From: a virus
Length of the DNA stretch: 44,969 bases
Virus record (IMG/VR): IMGVR_UViG_3300012926_000007
Span: 1-44,969 of that record
Strand: one strand, 5' to 3'
Part shown: piece after piece, positions 30,668 through 37,412 of the stretch
Position numbering within the stretch: the stretch's first letter is position 1
How the letters are laid out: each line of letters opens with the position of its first letter
The notes under the pieces: model-generated
What the model was told of the DNA's origin: nothing
The model's database searches: none
What the model saw: only the letters and a program-made list of their open reading frames with translations
Position numbers and translations under genes: made by a program

Positions 30668-31606
30668 ACCTGGACACTATGGCTCCGGGAGTCCATCTAG
30701 AAGTTCCCCGCGCATCGGCCAGATCTGGCCCCCGTTTTCTAGCCGTGCGCCGGAGACGGCGCACCTTCCGGACTTCAGCAGAGCTGAATTCCTAGGAAAA
30801 TTTTCTTGGTGTGTAGCACCACACCACACGCGCCGGCTTTAACATCCCCCGGTTGACGATCATGAGCCAAGCAAGATCATCCACATTCTGAGACAAACGA
30901 TCATGCAAAAGCGCAGGTCAAGCCATATCAGCTAGTTGATAGACTGATCGTTCTACTGTTGGGCAGCCATGATCATCGATCATGGGCCGGCTCATGATCA
31001 TCAGGCCCTGACCAGGGCCAACGCCTCCGCATAATGCACGTTATGCGGATTACCAAGATCAACGATCTTGGTGTGCTGCCCTTTCCGCGCGTATGCGCGC
31101 GTTGCCGGCTGATCTTGGCCCTTAAAGACGCTCGATCACGCGTTTGGATCAACTTGCAGGAACAAGAGATCATGTGTGACCAGCTAAGTTACTGATCAGT
31201 AATATGATGGTGTGTCAGATGAAAATGATTATCATTAGCATTAGATGACGTCCAGATGATCACATCTATGCGCGCACGCATGACGTGCGCCTGAGCACAA
31301 CCCTTGGCGCGCCCGTTGGGGCGCGTGAGAAGCCTCAGGATCCATGTGTTGATACTAAAGTGCCTGCAAATTGGCTATAGACAGCATCATCGGTCCTGAG
31401 TAGTGTTCTGGTTGTAGGGAAGAGGGAAACCCGCCAGGGGATACAGCATCTAGGTGCTGGTGCAGCAGCTCTGGACAGGTCCTGTGGATACCGGAACTCC
31501 AAGGCAACCGGGAACGCTCTTAAGGTCTATGAGAGTGGCAGGCACACTGTGTGTGTTGCTCTGAGCGTTCGGCCGGCCAGGCCGAACGTTGATCCGAGGA
31601 GTGAGC
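30668..31606. repeat. Palindrome- and GATC-rich gene-free region, candidate origin
   Basis: No gene in over 900 bases. Perfect dyads at 30745-30764, 30967-30985 (CCATGATC-atc-GATCATGG), 31004-31019, 31027-31048 (CCGCATAA stem), 31053-31071 (CCAAGATC-aac-GATCTTGG), 31086-31101 (CGCGCG-TATG), 31189-31202, 31224-31236, 31272-31290 and 31308-31325. More than a dozen GATC sites fall between 30858 and 31262. Two dyads share the plan GATC-3-GATC. Such fields mark replication origins, partition or repressor arrays, or structured RNA. It separates the late (-) and early (+) transcription units. Confidence 0.6.
31566..31588 (+). promoter_or_regulatory. Leader hairpin of first early + gene
   Basis: A 9-bp stem CGTTCGGCC/GGCCGAACG with GGCCA loop, 18 bases before the start codon at 31607 and close to its GAGGAG ribosome site. 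Comparable hairpins lie before the next three genes (31975-31993, 32347-32365 and 32376-32396, 32788-32805). They may stabilise mRNA or control translation. Confidence 0.5.
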
Positions 31607-31960
31607 ATGAGTGAGAACAACATCACCGCGTGGACCGGAGAGATCGCGCCCTACACGCTCCAGGGACCGACCGGACTGACCTTTGGTTCGTTCAGCACCT
31701 GGGAAGAGGCACAAGCCTTCGCACTGGCCAACATCGACGAGATGGGTGAGAACGAGCATTTCATCATGCGCGACAGCGAGATCCTGGAGATTGTCCAGGA
31801 GGACTACCGTCCCCTCGAACTGGTGATCAAGACCGGACGCTGCGCCTGGTGCAACACCTGTGAGACTGAGTACGTGGCCAGCATGGACGGACCGATCTGC
31901 CAGGAGTGCTCTGGTGAGTACGGCTACGGTGAGAACGTCTGGCTGTATCTACGTGGCTGA
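31607..31960 (+). CDS. Hypothetical protein with C-terminal zinc ribbon (117 aa)
   Basis: ATG at 31607 follows GAGGAG. The N-terminal half is an alpha/beta domain (GLTFGSFSTWEEAQAFALAN) and the C-terminal half is CAWCNTCETEYVASMDGPICQEC, a four-cysteine zinc ribbon. It is the first gene of the early plus-strand operon. Nothing in it indicates catalysis. It could bind nucleic acid or a host protein. Confidence 0.7.
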   Translation: MSENNITAWTGEIAPYTLQGPTGLTFGSFSTWEEAQAFALANIDEMGENEHFIMRDSEILEIVQEDYRPLELVIKTGRCAWCNTCETEYVASMDGPICQECSGEYGYGENVWLYLRG

Positions 31961-32025
31961 GTGTGACCAGTGATTGTCAGGCTCTGCCTGACAGTTGCTG
32001 GAGTCATTCAGACTAAGGAGAGAAC

Positions 32026-32337
32026 ATGTTCGATCGGAACAAGACGTACAGGCTGTTGGTGTGTGTGGACTGTATGATGCATCACGCCAACGGCGAGTGT
32101 GGGTCCTGCCACTCAGAGAGTGGCCACGACAGAGAACCCCTCAGCGCAATCGATCCGGACGACACGGTCACGGCCGGCATGTTCCGGGAAGACCACGCGG
32201 ACGGCTGTGAGGGTGAGAACTGCGACTGTGAGGACTACGGTTTCAGCTGGTTGGCCTGTGATGGATGCGGAAGTAGCCTCGACGGAGATCGCTACTGGAT
32301 GGTTGGCTGGATCGGTGACAACGTCAAGACTTCCTGA
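32026..32337 (+). CDS. Cysteine-rich hypothetical protein (103 aa)
   Basis: AAGGAGAG precedes the ATG. The product has about eleven cysteines: CVDC, CGSC, the acidic run CEGENCDCED and CDGCG. This suggests two zinc-binding modules around an acidic middle. No family recognised. It is second in the early operon, after the 31975-31993 hairpin. Confidence 0.65.
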   Translation: MFDRNKTYRLLVCVDCMMHHANGECGSCHSESGHDREPLSAIDPDDTVTAGMFREDHADGCEGENCDCEDYGFSWLACDGCGSSLDGDRYWMVGWIGDNVKTS

Positions 32338-32410
32338 TGAGTGTGCGTGCCGTCTCGCACGGCACGTGCGCTGAGTGCTGGTGACCCACACCAGCATTGA
32401 GGGGAGCGAC

Positions 32411-32773
32411 ATGCAGCACTGGCACGTGAACCACAACATGCCCGGTTACCTGCCCGAGGCGGACGGCATGACCGTGGAAACCTGGGATGAGGCGCAGAGC
32501 GCCTTCCGTGAGGAAATCGGCCGGCAACAGGAGTACTTCAGCGAGAACTGTTCTGTCTCTCACGAGACTGCTGAGGAGTCTAACGACTGCCTGAACGGCG
32601 GCGAGAACCGGTGCGGATGGCAGGATCTGTATGTGGAAGCGGAAATGGACAGGCAGACAAACGCCACGCCTCACAACTTCCACGTCACCTACTGCACTCC
32701 GGAAGGCGCGGACGTGGTGTTCATGACTTCCTGCGTCGAGACTGACTGTGTGCTGACATGGGACGAAGACTGA
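32411..32773 (+). CDS. Hypothetical acidic protein (120 aa)
   Basis: ATG 32411 is chosen because GAGGGGAG lies just upstream; the upstream in-frame start falls within a hairpin. MQHWHVNHNMPGYLPEADGM opens the product, then helical WDEAQSAFREEIGRQQEYF, and several scattered cysteines and a strand-rich end. Not recognised. Two hairpins sit in front of it. Confidence 0.65.
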   Translation: MQHWHVNHNMPGYLPEADGMTVETWDEAQSAFREEIGRQQEYFSENCSVSHETAEESNDCLNGGENRCGWQDLYVEAEMDRQTNATPHNFHVTYCTPEGADVVFMTSCVETDCVLTWDED

Positions 32774-32837
32774 TCGGTTTGTCTGGTGCACGGCTTCCCC
32801 CGTGCGCTGGGCTGGCCAATCAGATAGGAGAACAGCA

Positions 32838-33017
32838 GTGGAACCGACCGTACAGAGCAAGGCACGAACGCAGAAATCGATCAACTACCACAACAACGAT
32901 TACGGCTACTGGTGTCGTTGGTCGCTGTGCATCATGCACAAGGGTTACGTCGATGAGCGCTGCCCGAACGGCTGTGTGTCTTCCTGCGTGGAAGTAAAAG
33001 AGGTGATGGCAGCTTGA
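32838..33017 (+). CDS. Small Cys-rich hypothetical protein (59 aa)
   Basis: GTG at 32838 with ATAGGAGA upstream. The product is basic at the N-terminus and contains YWCRWSLCIMHKGYVDERCPNG followed by CVSSC, five cysteines that may bind zinc. No known family. Confidence 0.55.
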   Translation: MEPTVQSKARTQKSINYHNNDYGYWCRWSLCIMHKGYVDERCPNGCVSSCVEVKEVMAA

Positions 33018-33093
33018 TCAACAGCTCGTGTGCTCAGTAGGCCACAAGGTCTATTGGGTGCGCTCTCTGCTGATCAAACAAAGGAGAGAATAC

Positions 33094-33138
33094 ATGAAAC
33101 TGGCTATGTCGGAGTGGCTCCGGGAGGACAAGAAGTGA
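33094..33138 (+). CDS. Possible 14-codon leader ORF
   Basis: ATG at 33094 behind a strong AAAGGAGAG. It encodes MKLAMSEWLREDKK and its TGA overlaps the GTG of the next gene. The strong ribosome site for so short a frame, with stop-start overlap, suggests coupling control rather than a functional peptide. Confidence 0.4.
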   Translation: MKLAMSEWLREDKK

Positions 33139-33362
33139 AGAGGATGTTCCGTGTCAACATCAAGACTGCGGCTGGCTCCATGCCTGTCTCGGTGGAGGCT
33201 GAGGATCAGCTGATGGCGTGTTTCCTGGCGTCGTCGGAGGCTCAGCACAATCTGGCGATCGACCGGTGCAAGGGAAGGGTCACAGACGAACAGTACTCGC
33301 GCCGTGTGGCAGATCTCCTCATGCGTGTGACGGGCGTGACCGTGGTCGAGGAGCGCGTCTGA
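33135..33362 (+). CDS. Hypothetical protein (75 aa)
   Basis: GTG 33135 overlaps the short ORF's stop, with GGGAGG about 9 bases upstream. The product MKRMFRVNIKTAAGSMPVSV is a beta start followed by helical AEDQLMACFLASSEAQHNLA and an RRVADLLMRVTG helix. Small alpha/beta fold, no motif. The next gene overlaps its stop. Confidence 0.65.
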   Translation: MKRMFRVNIKTAAGSMPVSVEAEDQLMACFLASSEAQHNLAIDRCKGRVTDEQYSRRVADLLMRVTGVTVVEERV

Positions 33363-33829
33363 TGGAGCTTCCGTGGACACACGGTTCAGCGATCCTGCTG
33401 GGCCCTCAGACGCTCTGGTGTCAGTCCTGCTGCTCCGTGCAGTATCAGGGTGCCCAGACGCGCTACGGCTTGATGTGTGTCGGCTGTCAGGACAGGCTGT
33501 GCAAGGAAGTCACGGTTCATATCAGTTGGGACCACAACACGGCGTCGGCTGGATTCACGTGGGCCGGCTACGGTGGTGGAACGATCGTCACCAACGCTGA
33601 TCAGAAGTGGGAGAGCGACGGCTCTACTGACGCGTTCATGGATCCGTTTGAGGCGATCACCGCGTGGTCGAAGCGTGTGGGCTATCGTGGACCCAATCCG
33701 TTCAGCCGGTTCGACTACGCCTACCGCGTCCTGCCAGAGCTCGTGTACTGTGATCCGGAAGGGGCAACCTGCATTCTGCTCAAGGACCACGAAGGCGCAT
33801 GTGCACCACCGGAAGTGACCACAGACTAG
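33362..33829 (+). CDS. Hypothetical protein with zinc ribbon (155 aa)
   Basis: ATG at 33362 overlaps the previous stop (TGATG). The N-terminal region has WCQSCCSVQYQGAQTRYGLM followed by CVGCQDRLC, a probable zinc ribbon. The rest has an aromatic-rich middle (FTWAGYGGGTIVTNADQKW) and a final pair of cysteines. Unrecognised. It ends at the start of the hairpin array. Confidence 0.65.
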   Translation: MELPWTHGSAILLGPQTLWCQSCCSVQYQGAQTRYGLMCVGCQDRLCKEVTVHISWDHNTASAGFTWAGYGGGTIVTNADQKWESDGSTDAFMDPFEAITAWSKRVGYRGPNPFSRFDYAYRVLPELVYCDPEGATCILLKDHEGACAPPEVTTD

Positions 33830-33983
33830 CTCTCGCATATGCGAGAGCGAGCCAGAACATGGCGTTGCGCCATGTTTCAGCTGACTGTTTTCTATCTTGG
33901 TGCGTCGGAGCGCGACGCACTGAGGTGGTGGGCAATCAGCATTCGCGTAACGAATGCGTGACGTGATCGCGTTGAGCGATCAC
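33829..33983 (+). repeat. Array of five perfect hairpins between early genes
   Basis: 33829-33848 (20-bp palindrome, its first base shared with the preceding gene's stop codon), 33856-33876 (9 bp, TTG loop), 33900-33920 (8 bp, GAGCG loop), 33939-33957 (7 bp, CGTAA loop) and 33963-33983 (8 bp, GTTGA loop). Stems differ in sequence but all pair perfectly. The array ends 32 bases before the 47-aa gene. No coding potential in between. Confidence 0.7.
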
Positions 33984-34015
33984 TCATCAGCCCAATCTGA
34001 GCAAAGGAGTAAACG

Positions 34016-34159
34016 ATGGCGATCAACATCCTCGGTCAGGTCCGGGTGTTCTTCGGTTACACGTCCGCCGCGAGCTTCGCGAAGGACTGGAAGGAACTCA
34101 GCAAGGCCGACCAGGAGCAGATCAAGGCCGGCATCGAGAATAGCAGTCTGACCTACTGA
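34016..34159 (+). CDS. Small conserved-type actinophage protein (47 aa)
   Basis: ATG follows AAAGGAG. The sequence INILGQVRVFFGYTSAASFA, then KDWKELSKADQEQIKAGIEN ending SSLTY, has the look of a short protein I recall as common in Streptomyces and related phages, of unknown role. Helical and charged, no membrane segment. It has its own terminator at 34169, so it seems to form an expression unit with the hairpin array before it. Confidence 0.72.
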   Translation: MAINILGQVRVFFGYTSAASFAKDWKELSKADQEQIKAGIENSSLTY

Positions 34160-34168
34160 GGTCATCGA

Positions 34169-34195
34169 GCCGGGGCCGTTTGGCCCCGGCTTTTT
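34169..34195 (+). terminator. Rho-independent terminator
   Basis: A 9-bp stem GCCGGGGCC/GGCCCCGGC with GTTT loop followed by five T. It lies ten bases after the stop of the 47-aa gene. Confidence 0.92.
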
Positions 34196-34213
34196 ACGGA
34201 CGGAAGGAATCTC

Positions 34214-34513
34214 ATGGCGGCAACGAAGCTGGCACGCTCACACGTGGAGAAGGCGCTGATGCGCCTGTTCAAGACTGCCGAGAAAGCCGGCCTGAAGAAT
34301 CACACACAGGTCTGGGCACTCCATCCCGGCTCCCCCACCTACGGCACTCCCTGGCGTCTGTACGAGCTCGATGACAAGGGCGGTTTGCGGGCACTGGACT
34401 TTCTCGTGGACGGCTACATCGGCAACACTGCGCGTGAGGCGCACGACACACTCAACACAATCAACAGGGCATGGCAGTACTTCGTGGCACAGATGGAGGA
34501 GGAAAAGGAATGA
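34214..34513 (+). CDS. Hypothetical protein (99 aa)
   Basis: GGAAGGAAT precedes the ATG. The helical N-terminus (KLARSHVEKALMRLFKTAEK) is followed by WALHPGSPTYGTPWRLYELD and a long C-terminal helix. No cysteines. Unknown function. The next gene starts within its stop. Confidence 0.7.
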   Translation: MAATKLARSHVEKALMRLFKTAEKAGLKNHTQVWALHPGSPTYGTPWRLYELDDKGGLRALDFLVDGYIGNTAREAHDTLNTINRAWQYFVAQMEEEKE

Positions 34514-34746
34514 TGGATTTCGACCCGAACAGGGCACTGGAGAGCCTCCGGGAGCTTGAGACGCGCATGCGCCAAGGGCGCAACTTCCACGATGTGGACC
34601 AGTTTCGCAAGCTGATGGTGTCGCTGGACGAGTGGCTGACTGCCGGCGGTTACCCGCCGGCCGCCTGGGATCCCTTCTCGAAGCAGCCGGACACGGTCCG
34701 CCAGCACATCCAGCCTGTTCCACTCGACAAGGAGGAAGAATCATGA
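34510..34746 (+). CDS. Hypothetical protein (78 aa)
   Basis: Two tandem ATGs (34510, 34513) overlap the previous stop, behind GAAAAGGA. The product is charged and helical (RALESLRELETRMRQGRNFH) with a short Pro-rich patch. Unknown. It overlaps the next gene (ATGA type). Confidence 0.65.
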   Translation: MMDFDPNRALESLRELETRMRQGRNFHDVDQFRKLMVSLDEWLTAGGYPPAAWDPFSKQPDTVRQHIQPVPLDKEEES

Positions 34747-34889
34747 TTATGGCAGGGATGGGGTGGTTCATGACGCTCGGTGGCCACCAGCACAGCATCT
34801 TCATCGGAGTCCCGCTCGGAATGTTCTATCTGTGTGTGGTGATCTACCTGGGAGACAAGTTCATCCAGCGGATCAGCCGTGGCTACTGA
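34743..34889 (+). CDS. Small membrane protein (48 aa)
   Basis: ATG overlaps the previous stop; AAGGAGG precedes. One long hydrophobic stretch, IFIGVPLGMFYLCVVIYLG, with polar ends. Likely a single-span inner membrane protein of unknown role. It is the first of a run of four membrane mini-proteins. Confidence 0.65.
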   Translation: MIMAGMGWFMTLGGHQHSIFIGVPLGMFYLCVVIYLGDKFIQRISRGY

Positions 34890-35049
34890 ACACCTCATCA
34901 CAGCGGGCGTAGGCCGCGTCATGGGCCCCGGTATCTGGTATCGTTCTCGCTGCACGTGCGGGAAGTACCTGTCGAAGTTGTACGGTTCGGAGGCCGGCGC
35001 AATGCGCGCCGGCAATGCTCACGCCAAGGCGAAGGAAGGAACTACATGA
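34879..35049 (+). CDS. Small hypothetical protein (56 aa)
   Basis: GTG at 34879 within the end of the previous gene. The product includes WYRSRCTCGKYLSKLYGSEA and AMRAGNAHAKAKEG, a CxC element in a basic, compact domain that looks nucleic-acid binding. It overlaps the next gene at ATGA. Confidence 0.6.
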   Translation: MATEHLITAGVGRVMGPGIWYRSRCTCGKYLSKLYGSEAGAMRAGNAHAKAKEGTT

Positions 35050-35150
35050 CCTGGGGTATCGTGCTGTCGGGCGCTATCGGAGGTGTCGGCAGTGCGTTGC
35101 TCGCGGTAGGACTTCTGCTCTACCTGGACCGGAGAGACAAGCGGAAGTGA
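35046..35150 (+). CDS. Small membrane protein (34 aa)
   Basis: AAGGAAGGAA precedes the ATG, which overlaps the previous stop. The product is one hydrophobic helix (WGIVLSGAIGGVGSALLAVG) and a basic end DRRDKRK, consistent with a single TM segment and cytoplasmic tail. Confidence 0.6.
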   Translation: MTWGIVLSGAIGGVGSALLAVGLLLYLDRRDKRK

Positions 35151-35152
35151 CG

Positions 35153-35296
35153 ATGGAAGTAAAACTGTTGATCCTGGCAGTCCTGTTCACCATCGTTGCT
35201 TTCGTGCTCGCGTTCCTGTTCATCATGTTATCAGATCTTCCGACCGAGGAGGAATCATCAGACGCGTCAAGCAGTTCGCGACAGCGCTCGCGCTGA
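35153..35296 (+). CDS. Small membrane protein (47 aa)
   Basis: ATG three bases after the previous stop. A strong hydrophobic span (LLILAVLFTIVAFVLAFLFI) is followed by an acidic, Ser-rich tail. Single-span topology. Overlaps a further possible membrane ORF in another frame. Confidence 0.6.
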   Translation: MEVKLLILAVLFTIVAFVLAFLFIMLSDLPTEEESSDASSSSRQRSR

Positions 35297-35424
35297 TCGC
35301 CGGTAGCATCGGCTGGGCCGGCCTGGTCAGTTGCGTCGCGCCAGAACCGATCAGAATATGGTTGTGGGTCTGCCTGGGAGTGATCATCAATTTCGGTGTG
35401 CTCTACATCATCAGACACCTGTAG
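35257..35424 (+). CDS. Possible two-span membrane protein with noncanonical start
   Basis: The frame encodes KQFATALALIAGSIGWAGLV and then IWLWVCLGVIINFGVLYIIR, two clear membrane segments, ending at TAG 35422-35424. There is no ATG, GTG or TTG in this frame before the first span. A perfect GAGGAGG at 35246-35252 is followed by ATC at 35254 and 35257. It may start at an ATC codon, be reached by a -1 shift from the preceding gene, or reflect a sequence error. Confidence 0.4.
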   Translation: MRRVKQFATALALIAGSIGWAGLVSCVAPEPIRIWLWVCLGVIINFGVLYIIRHL

Positions 35425-35432
35425 CAGCATTC

Positions 35433-35456
35433 GGCCCCTGGCAGATGCCAGGGGCC
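35433..35456. terminator. Bidirectional terminator-type hairpin
   Basis: An 11-bp inverted repeat GGCCCCTGGCA/TGCCAGGGGCC with only two bases between, followed by TATTCGTCGTTT. It lies between the end of the + early genes and the end of the - early operon (methyltransferase). Confidence 0.75.
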
Positions 35457-35466
35457 TATTCGTCGT

Positions 35467-35754
35467 TTAGAGCTGCGCCAGGAGCTGACTTCCGATGTAC
35501 TCGGTATAAGCCGGCGGTATGGCCTCATTGAGCGCGAGAATGTCTGTCATCCAACCGATGCCCATCGCCTTCTGCGCCTCCGCTACGGTGGCTTTGCCAC
35601 CGCCCTTGCCATACACTGCCACGTAGGGGCCATCGCTGTACTTACCGTGACGCCAACCCCTGACGGGGCCTCGGTGCTTGATGTGTGTCGGCTGTAGCGC
35701 TCGCCAACCGCCGAGGTGGAAGTTCCTGTGCCTGATCACGTCGAGGCCGAACAT
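35467..35754 (-). pseudogene. Cytosine-5 DNA methyltransferase, C-terminal part (out of frame)
   Basis: This frame continues the methyltransferase after the (CT)6 tract at 35763-35774. It reads MFGLDVIRHRNFHLGGWRAL, matching the target-recognition/motif VIII region, and later GWMTDILALNEAIPPAYTEY, the usual motif X end of small phage Dcm-type enzymes. It has no start signal of its own. Removing one CT unit (or adding two) fuses it in frame to the N-terminal part, giving a protein of about 215 residues. Confidence 0.85.
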
Positions 35755-36134
35755 CTCCCCGCAGAGAGAGAGAGATCTATTCGCATCCGCTTGGATGCCT
35801 TGCCGGGCGGTTGCTCCACAACGAAAGGCTTCCCTGAAGCTCGTAGAGCCTCCAACGTCGGCTCCAGCAGGTCCGGATACTCAAAGCGGCCGGCGTTCGT
35901 TCCTGCGGTCAGTGAGCAGTCGTGCTGGCATGGCGGACTTGCGTGGATGGCGTCGTATTCATGCCCGTGCTCTTTGAGGTATTCGATGGCGTCTGCCTGG
36001 AAGAATTCGAAGGGGTAGTGCGGTTGAGGATCAATGTCCACACCGGTCACTATGAAGCCGGCCCTACGATAGCCTTCGGACGCACCGCCCTGACAGCAGA
36101 ACAGATCGAGCAGCTTCGGCGGTGTCACATTCAC
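35736..36134 (-). CDS. Cytosine-5 DNA methyltransferase, N-terminal part (frameshifted)
   Basis: Motif I is LLDLFCCQGGASEGYRRAGF (SAM binding) and motif IV is ASPPCQ with catalytic Cys69. Motif VI is VVEQPPG (ENV-like Glu). After MRIDLSL the frame enters (CT)6 and departs into 9 unrelated residues. The intact gene would continue into 35467-35754. The enzyme methylates C5 of cytosine and could protect phage DNA from restriction. No partner restriction gene is visible. As sequenced the protein is truncated. Confidence 0.85.
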   Translation of the reverse strand: MNVTPPKLLDLFCCQGGASEGYRRAGFIVTGVDIDPQPHYPFEFFQADAIEYLKEHGHEYDAIHASPPCQHDCSLTAGTNAGRFEYPDLLEPTLEALRASGKPFVVEQPPGKASKRMRIDLSLSAGRCSAST

Positions 36135-36183
36135 AGCAACAGTCTCTCGGTAGTCCGCATTCGGGGCAGTTGTTAGAGCTCAT
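36064..36183 (-). CDS. Possible 39-aa zinc peptide overlapping the methyltransferase
   Basis: ATG at 36183 with GGAAGG about 10 bases upstream. The product begins MSSNNCPECGLPRDCCCEC, a zinc-ribbon half like those in other short phage proteins. About 70 bases overlap the methyltransferase in another frame, which makes it doubtful. Confidence 0.3.
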   Translation of the reverse strand: MSSNNCPECGLPRDCCCECDTAEAARSVLLSGRCVRRLS

Positions 36184-36211
36184 CGCTTACAACCTTCCAG
36201 GCTGTAGTCAG

Positions 36212-36415
36212 TCATACGTCCGGAACCCCGTTGACAATGAGCAGCCTTTCCGGATACCACACCGCGTTGCGACCACCAGACAGATGCGGCTTGCCGTTGT
36301 TGGCAATCTTGGTCACAGTCACGATCCGCACTCCGGCAGTGCTTGTGCTGTAGGCGTCTCCACGAGCGACCTTGTCGCCCACCTTGAATTCACGTCCGAG
36401 CAGATCAGTGCTCAT
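36212..36415 (-). CDS. Small KOW/SH3-like hypothetical protein (67 aa)
   Basis: ATG 36415 follows GGAGAAGGTGGAAG. The product contains FKVGDKVARGDAYSTSTAGV and RIVTVTKIANNGKPHLSGG, an SH3/KOW-like small beta-barrel pattern comparable to the 873-1295 product. Unknown role. It overlaps the neighbouring small zinc protein. Confidence 0.6.
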   Translation of the reverse strand: MSTDLLGREFKVGDKVARGDAYSTSTAGVRIVTVTKIANNGKPHLSGGRNAVWYPERLLIVNGVPDV

Positions 36416-36584
36416 CTTCCACCTTCTCCTTGTTGATCGCAGTCCCCGGCTCTCGATGCTGACAGTCGCAGTGTGTTCCGCCCTTACAGTAAGAGCCTTC
36501 GGCTCGGCTTTCAGCATTTGACCACGTGTGTACCTTGCCGGTAGATCCAGTATCAGCAGCCAGCGAACACCACTTACAGATCAT
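36405..36584 (-). CDS. Small zinc protein (59 aa)
   Basis: Starts MICKWCSLAADTGS and later has YCKGGTHCDCQHRE. Two CxxC-type pairs suggest a zinc-bound fold seen in many short actinophage proteins. It overlaps genes on both sides by a few bases, an operon of small coupled genes. Confidence 0.65.
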   Translation of the reverse strand: MICKWCSLAADTGSTGKVHTWSNAESRAEGSYCKGGTHCDCQHREPGTAINKEKVEDEH

Positions 36585-36750
36585 CTTCTACCAACCCCAA
36601 CTCTTCCAGAAGAGCGTCCACACGATCCAGCGCGGCTCGAATATCAGCAGCATTCCGGTAGAAATCATCGTTGCTGATCTCTTCAATCAAATCGTCGTAG
36701 GCGTCGACCAGCTTGAGCACGAGTGCCCGGTCGCACAGAATCTCAGTCAT
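36574..36750 (-). CDS. Small acidic helical protein (58 aa)
   Basis: Starts MTEILCDRALVLKLVDAYDD. The remainder is amphipathic helix (AALDRVDALLEELGLVEDDL). No catalytic motif. It sits directly after the sigma-like gene (GGTGAAGG ribosome site inside that gene's end), so it might be a binding partner or anti-factor; that is speculation. Confidence 0.6.
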   Translation of the reverse strand: MTEILCDRALVLKLVDAYDDLIEEISNDDFYRNAADIRAALDRVDALLEELGLVEDDL

Positions 36751-37412
36751 CCTTCACCCTCCCACGCGCTGCGTGTTTCTGCCAGAGCCTGCGCATTGCT
36801 GCGCCGGTATCGCCGAGGTGCGGGGTTCTCCCCGCCCAAAGTGTCCTGCATGCGCCGAAGTATTCGATTGACCCGCTGGCGAGCTGCATCAGCAGATAGC
36901 CCCAAATGGCCGGCGACATTGGCGTAACCCTCCGACTCCTCAGGATCCCCGTGGAACGCCCACCAGATGATCTGATACTCAGCCTCGGTCAGCGTGGCCA
37001 AAGCCACGTTCACATCCATCCACAGGCTACGGTCACTGAAGTCCTCATAGGGGTCCTGATCCTCGTACGAGTCGAGCACAGCCGGCAGGATCTTGCGCAT
37101 CACCATGATACCGTAGAAGAAAAGGTCGCCGTACTTGTAGCCGATCTTGGCAGCCTTCTCGCGGTGACCGTAGAGCGCGCACGACTTCAGCACCAACCGG
37201 TAGAGCCTGTTCCTGCCCTCTTGACCCTGACCCTGCCACTCTGCTAGCTTCTTCGTCGTGTAGACCGCCAGCCAGCCTTCCTGTATGGTGTCTTCCAAGC
37301 TGATGTAACCGCTGAAGCGGCCTCTAGCCCTACGAGCAGCAGACTGGACAATCTTCGCAATATCATCATCGCCCCAGAGGTCTGGGGCGTCGTCAGCAGA
37401 TGGAGCTTCCAT
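36747..37412 (-). CDS. Sigma-70-family-like transcription factor
   Basis: ATG at 37412 gives 221 residues; the frame stays open further upstream, inside the preceding gene. Region-2-like SLEDTIQEGWLAVYTTKKLAEW lies near residue 38. Region-4-like LTEAEYQIIWWAFHGDPEES, then YANVAGHLGLSADAARQRVN ending ILRRM, gives a helix-turn-helix near 141-190. The layout is that of a short sigma factor without region 1 or 3. It could direct host RNA polymerase to phage promoters, for example the late ones. The alternative is a sigma-like DNA-binding regulator. Confidence 0.72.
   Translation of the reverse strand: MEAPSADDAPDLWGDDDIAKIVQSAARRARGRFSGYISLEDTIQEGWLAVYTTKKLAEWQGQGQEGRNRLYRLVLKSCALYGHREKAAKIGYKYGDLFFYGIMVMRKILPAVLDSYEDQDPYEDFSDRSLWMDVNVALATLTEAEYQIIWWAFHGDPEESEGYANVAGHLGLSADAARQRVNRILRRMQDTLGGENPAPRRYRRSNAQALAETRSAWEGEG

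Noticed and set aside
30668-31606. The repeats as a CRISPR array
   Set aside because: The palindromes differ in sequence and spacing; there is no direct repeat with unique spacers.
35736-36134. Methyltransferase as half of a restriction-modification pair
   Set aside because: No restriction endonuclease is recognisable in the neighbouring genes.
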